NCBI GenBank assembly: GCA_002803225.1
Contig: NXFV01001515.1
Location: forward strand, 1 to 10,240
Reading direction: 5' to 3'
DNA from: Gamarada debralockiae
Taxonomy: Eukaryota > Ascomycota > Leotiomycetes > Helotiales > Hyphodiscaceae
Length of the DNA: 10,240 nt
Position 1 is the stretch's first letter; each line of letters begins with the position of its first letter. The notes below the pieces were generated by a model that searched no databases, was not told the origin of the DNA, and was given only the letters and a program-made list of their open reading frames with translations. Positions 7,297 through 10,240 of the stretch are shown in pieces. Both the position numbers and the translations under genes were made by a program.

Positions 7297-9761
7297 TCAA
7301 AGAAGATAAATATGTTGTTCGTCCAATGGCCAGAGATTATCGAGGGTCCAGTCTGAACAGTCGAAGGCATCCGAGTAGTCGTATGGTCCAGTGCTGTCAT
7401 TGTTGGTGAACTGCCAATTGTTAGTCATATCCAACACCCTGAATCTCAAAATTATTGCAAGGCTGAATCCGAGTTCCGGGCAATATATCACGTACCCCAA
7501 GAACATTTGCGCTGTAAAACCATGACCCAGGCATATTGGATGCACCTGCCGGCTGTGGTAAAGCCGCAGAAGGTGGTACTGTCGACGGCCTTCTGGGTCC
7601 CTCTTGAAATGCCAAGACTTTGTGGTAAAGTTTCGCGGTCCTGTCTGTAGCCTGCACTTTCATGTCGTCGAAGCTTTCATGGCCCAGCTTGAATTGCACG
7701 AGGCCCCACGCTGCGCTCACGTGCCAATAATACTGGAAGCCTTCCCCTCGGCGCATGCACTTCTCCTCGAGAATCTTGAATGCTTCCTCCAGAATCAAGG
7801 AAAAGTTCATGAGTATTCCTTGAAAGAACATATCCTCTATGGAAAGGTCATTAGCATCATCTACCAAGGAAGTGATAGCTAGGAAGTCTGACTTGGATTG
7901 AGTGAGCATAGGAAAGCATTATGACATGTTGATAGCGCAGCACGATATATATCGTCCCGAACGAGGGAGATCGTAAAGTTATTCGAAGATATGAGCTTGA
8001 AATGCTGATTGAGGATGTGCTTTGCAGTCTCGAAACAGACCATTCTTGAATATCGATTCCGAGACGAGGCGGTTTTCCGTGCATATGGACCGTGGATTAG
8101 GAGTAAGAATTGACGTAACTGCAGATCTAGAAGCGTGGAAGCTTGAGTGGTGTCAAAGTTATCCCATCTTGGAATTGATTCCAATGCTTCAGTAATCTGC
8201 TGCTCATACCTGAGCACATCATCGTATGGTATGGACGAGCCTGGATCGTTGATCAAAGAACATAAAGAGTTGCGAAGTGAAAGACTCTTTGATGAAATGT
8301 CCAAGAACGACGTCTCGGTGTACTCCTCAGAATGTCTGGAAGCGGGCAGTTGCGTACAGTGCTCCGTAAATACCTCGTCGTTGACGTTGAGGGGAGGTGG
8401 GCAATCAGCAGAAATTGCTCCCAGTGAAGACGGCATTCCCCTATCGATAGAAGCCTGAAGTTCGAGTTCCATCGCTGTAGCCCAGAGTCGCCGCCTCATT
8501 TCCATTTCGTACGGCGAACATCGATCCTCAAGCAAACGAGGGTCTCGGTGCATACCGGCTGCTTTGAAATAATTGAGCAGACTCTCGGCGCCAAGATAAG
8601 CTTCCTTTGTTTTGAGGGAGTTTGCAGACGCTGCGAGGAGCCGTAGGCACATCACTTGATACATTGCCATGAATCTGTGTTTTTGACTCTGCTGCGTGAG
8701 CCAGAAATCGCATGCTCGGATCCACTGCACTGCTTCTTTGCGTAAACTAGAACCCTCATGGTTGAAACTTAAAGGTTCTTCTGGCGACATGCAGCGAGCA
8801 ATTGCCATGACGAGAAGTAAGATCGGAAGAAAACCGGGAGGACCTTTCCCTGGCGACTGCCAAAACGACTCATAGTCTCTCCAAAACGTAGGTCTATGCA
8901 GGATACGATAGGTCATCTCAAATGTGGCGAAGTAGAGCTGCACCAAACGATCGGCGATTGATCGGTCTGGAACCAGGTCGAGCAGGTTGGCGTTGGGGAT
9001 TGGAGGCGCCTTTGTCAAGCCCTTCCTCAGCCTCGCATCCACCACATTGCATTCGTTTTGGAGCCGTTCCAAATTTGAATTCATATGAGCTTCTTTCATG
9101 AATATCCGGACCTCGGGAAACTGTTGTTGTCAGCAGGCTCTCCACAAATCCAAGATGAGCTTGAGAGGAAACGTACATGAGCGAGCAGACTGGTGGGATT
9201 ACTGGGTCCATAGAATTGAGTCTGAACCCCTCTGCCTTTAAACAAATGTGTCTCTGGCTCCCTGGCCTCGCGTGGCGCCAATTTTGATACTACCGTCGTC
9301 GCTAAGCGGGGACCTTCTAATTGAAAATTTCCAACTGTGGAAGTCTGGGTCAGCATGCTCTCCAGAGTAGCAAGTCGACTTTCGAGAGAGTTTATGACAT
9401 TTGGCTGAGCAGAAAAGCCCGGCCCAGAATGCTGGGAGTTCCCAAGTACGACCTCTCTGGCGGTTGAGGCTGGCTCGTTGGGCGGTCGAGCATCAAAAGG
9501 ACCCCGGGCTCTCTTCTGAACCCTCCCATCTTCATCGGACTCATCGAGATTGCCACCATTGCCCCCATGAAGCCCCTTATACGTGCATGAAGCTGCAATA
9601 CCACCCTTCACGCACCGACTGCAGGCAGGATAGCCTCGATCGCATTTTAGCTTCCTTCGACGACAATCGAGGCATGAGAGGACGTCTCTTTTCCGTTTTC
9701 GATCCTCGGTATGGGATTTCTCTGGTGTCGAAAAAGCTTGAGAGGCACTCTGAGCAAGCAT
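7297..9761 (-). CDS. Zn(II)2Cys6 fungal transcription factor, four exons, 755 aa
   Basis: Proposed CDS: complement(join(7297..7410, 7496..7836, 7893..9120, 9177..9761)), 2268 bp, frame kept at every junction. Residues 30-59 form a complete binuclear zinc cluster, C-X2-C-X6-C-X6-C-X2-C-X8-C, preceded by a basic patch (RKRKR, 21-25) that may serve nuclear import. A short heptad-like helix (SLESRLATLESML) follows, probably for dimerisation. Residues about 235-420 match the fungal-specific transcription factor middle domain, including YRILHRPTFWRDYESFW and RRRLWATAMELELQ. The tail after about 700 is acidic and aromatic (YDYSDAFDCSDWTLDNLWPLDE), a plausible activation segment. It should bind CGG-type DNA sites in the nucleus. 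The length is normal for the family and no defect is seen. The regulated pathway cannot be told; no biosynthetic genes are in the window. Least certain are intron 2 and the choice of ATG 9761. Confidence 0.9.
7411..7495 (-). other. Intron 3 of the Zn2Cys6 gene (85 bp, phase 0)
   Basis: The donor is GTACGT (same as intron 1), the branch site CTAAC and the acceptor GGCAG ending at 7411. Reading through instead ends at 7421 with an unremarkable tail. Splicing adds a 37-residue acidic/aromatic C-terminus. Confidence 0.8.
7837..7892 (-). other. Intron 2 of the Zn2Cys6 gene (56 bp, phase 1)
   Basis: The donor is GTCAGA, the branch-like motif GCTAATGAC, and the acceptor CATAG ending at 7837. A frame change is required here because the exon-2 frame hits TAG at 7879. 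Splicing gives CHNAFLCSLNP-K-DMFFQGILMNF. Another 56-bp option (GTGCTG to GTCAG, 7932-7877) also keeps frame but removes the well-conserved-looking RAALSTCHNAFLCSL, so I prefer this one. Confidence 0.65.
9121..9176 (-). other. Intron 1 of the Zn2Cys6 gene (56 bp, phase 0)
   Basis: The donor is GTACGT (9176 downward), the branch site CTGAC (9133-9129) and the acceptor ACAG ending at 9121. Splicing joins ...SLLAH to FPEVRIFMKE and restores a continuous family-like sequence; unspliced, the exon-1 frame runs through the intron and stops soon after it. Confidence 0.9.
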
Positions 9762-9771
9762 ATTCGATCAT
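9577..9771 (-). promoter_or_regulatory. Overlapping out-of-frame upstream ORF on the transcription-factor mRNA
   Basis: An ATG at 9771, ten bases before the proposed start, has a G at -3 (GCCATG) and opens a 64-codon frame that ends at 9577, inside exon 1. Its product looks meaningless, so any role would be to capture scanning ribosomes and lower translation of the factor. A second upstream ATG at 9904 opens an 85-codon frame to 9647 that also overlaps the start. Whether either is in the mRNA depends on the transcription start, which is not known. Confidence 0.4.
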
Positions 9772-10177
9772 GGCGTGTTAGTCGTCGTTTGAGAGAAGAG
9801 AAGGATAACGTGTTATGGAGAGCAAGTTGGCGCGTTCTCATCACGTAAAGCTTGCGGACTCTGGCCCGCCCCCACTTTTGCGAAGGAAGAACACTCAGTT
9901 TCATGACGACTTCTTTCTTCCAATCTTTATTAAGTTGCAATGAAGTTGGTATAAATATGAAAAGATACAATAGACCACAGCGGGCTAAATAATTGACGAA
10001 AAGGTGAGCATTCCCTTCCTCTCCTCCACTCGCGGGCTCCCCTCTCGGTGCCTTCATCCATTCCCCGAATACGTGGCTCATCCAGCTCTGAAGCAATGAA
10101 CTCCTTTCCGGTACAAAAAATAAATATACGCGTCCTCCCTTTAGCAGCTTCTTTCTTTAATATCTCCTTTCAAGGTT
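9762..10177 (-). promoter_or_regulatory. Putative promoter and 5' UTR of the Zn2Cys6 gene
   Basis: No gene is credible here; a 149-codon frame (10096-9647) has no family-like features. Read on the minus strand there is a TATA-like TATTTATA at 9957-9950, about 190 bases before the ATG, and a GTGGGG at 9875-9870 that fits the CreA/Mig1 consensus SYGGRG inside a longer G/C block. The leader near 9790-9815 is pyrimidine-rich on the coding strand, common just before fungal starts. All of these sites are short and could arise by chance. Confidence 0.4.
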
Positions 10178-10201
10178 CCCCCCCCCCCCCCCCCCCCCCC
10201 C
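10178..10201. repeat. Homopolymer of 24 C (G run on the minus strand)
   Basis: An uninterrupted run of 24 cytosines lies about 420 bases upstream of the transcription-factor ATG. On the minus strand the 24 G could fold as a G-quadruplex. Such runs are unstable and prone to sequencing error, so the exact length should not be trusted. The remaining bases to 10240 show nothing recognisable. Confidence 0.95.
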
Positions 10202-10240
10202 ACCTCATTTTCTCCTACGAGTAATTCATTATCCGAAGAG

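Noticed and set aside
7604..7882. Plus-strand 92-codon frame
   Set aside because: Antisense to exon 3 of the transcription factor and interrupted by its splice structure.
8147..8458. Plus-strand 103-codon frame
   Set aside because: Antisense to exon 2, where the minus strand has a clear fungal transcription-factor domain.
9401..9781. Plus-strand 126-codon frame
   Set aside because: Antisense to exon 1. Its His/Cys-rich look is the reverse complement of the zinc-cluster and linker codons.
9647..10096. Minus-strand 149-codon frame as a gene
   Set aside because: It overlaps the zinc-cluster exon in another frame and its upstream half lies in the promoter region with no domain. Kept only as an upstream-frame observation.

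Overview
The window looks like the nuclear genome of a filamentous ascomycete (Pezizomycotina). Three things point there: an LTR retrotransposon ruined by C-to-T / G-to-A transitions of the repeat-induced point mutation (RIP) type, a Zn(II)2Cys6 transcription-factor gene of fungal architecture, and short introns of 56-85 bp with GTACGT-like donors and CTGAC/CTAAC-like branch sites.

Positions 1-5655 hold nearly all of a Ty3/Gypsy element of the chromovirus type. Only the last 39 bases of the 5' LTR are inside the window. They are followed by a leader with a 56-bp tandem duplication, a Gag frame (332-1459), a Pol frame (about 1450-5433: protease, reverse transcriptase, RNase H, integrase, chromodomain), a polypurine tract and a complete 222-bp 3' LTR (5434-5655). 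Gag and Pol can each be followed in one uninterrupted frame from end to end, yet both are riddled with TAG and TAA codons and have lost key residues by transitions. The element is therefore a dead copy killed by point mutation, not by insertions or deletions. An A AAA AAG heptamer lies exactly where Gag ends and the -1 frame of Pol opens.

Positions 5656-7296 are a decayed intergenic zone. It contains a 20-bp minisatellite directly beside the LTR, a frameshifted relic of a RING/RBR-type E3 ubiquitin ligase (5884-6496), an AT-rich stretch ending in what looks like one end of a pogo/Fot-like DNA transposon (to 6951), and small simple repeats.

Positions 7297-9761 (minus strand) carry the only gene that appears intact: a four-exon gene for a 755-residue Zn2Cys6 fungal transcription factor. 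Its 5' side (9762-10240) has a TATA-like element, out-of-frame upstream ATGs that overlap the main start, and a run of 24 C (10178-10201).

The parts do not form an operon or pathway. This is a transposon graveyard next to one regulatory gene. I found no clearly new multi-gene system. The most useful leads are the possible programmed frameshift site, the GC-rich Ala/Thr-type triplet blocks repeated through the element and its LTR, the RBR relic, and the overlapping upstream frames on the transcription factor.
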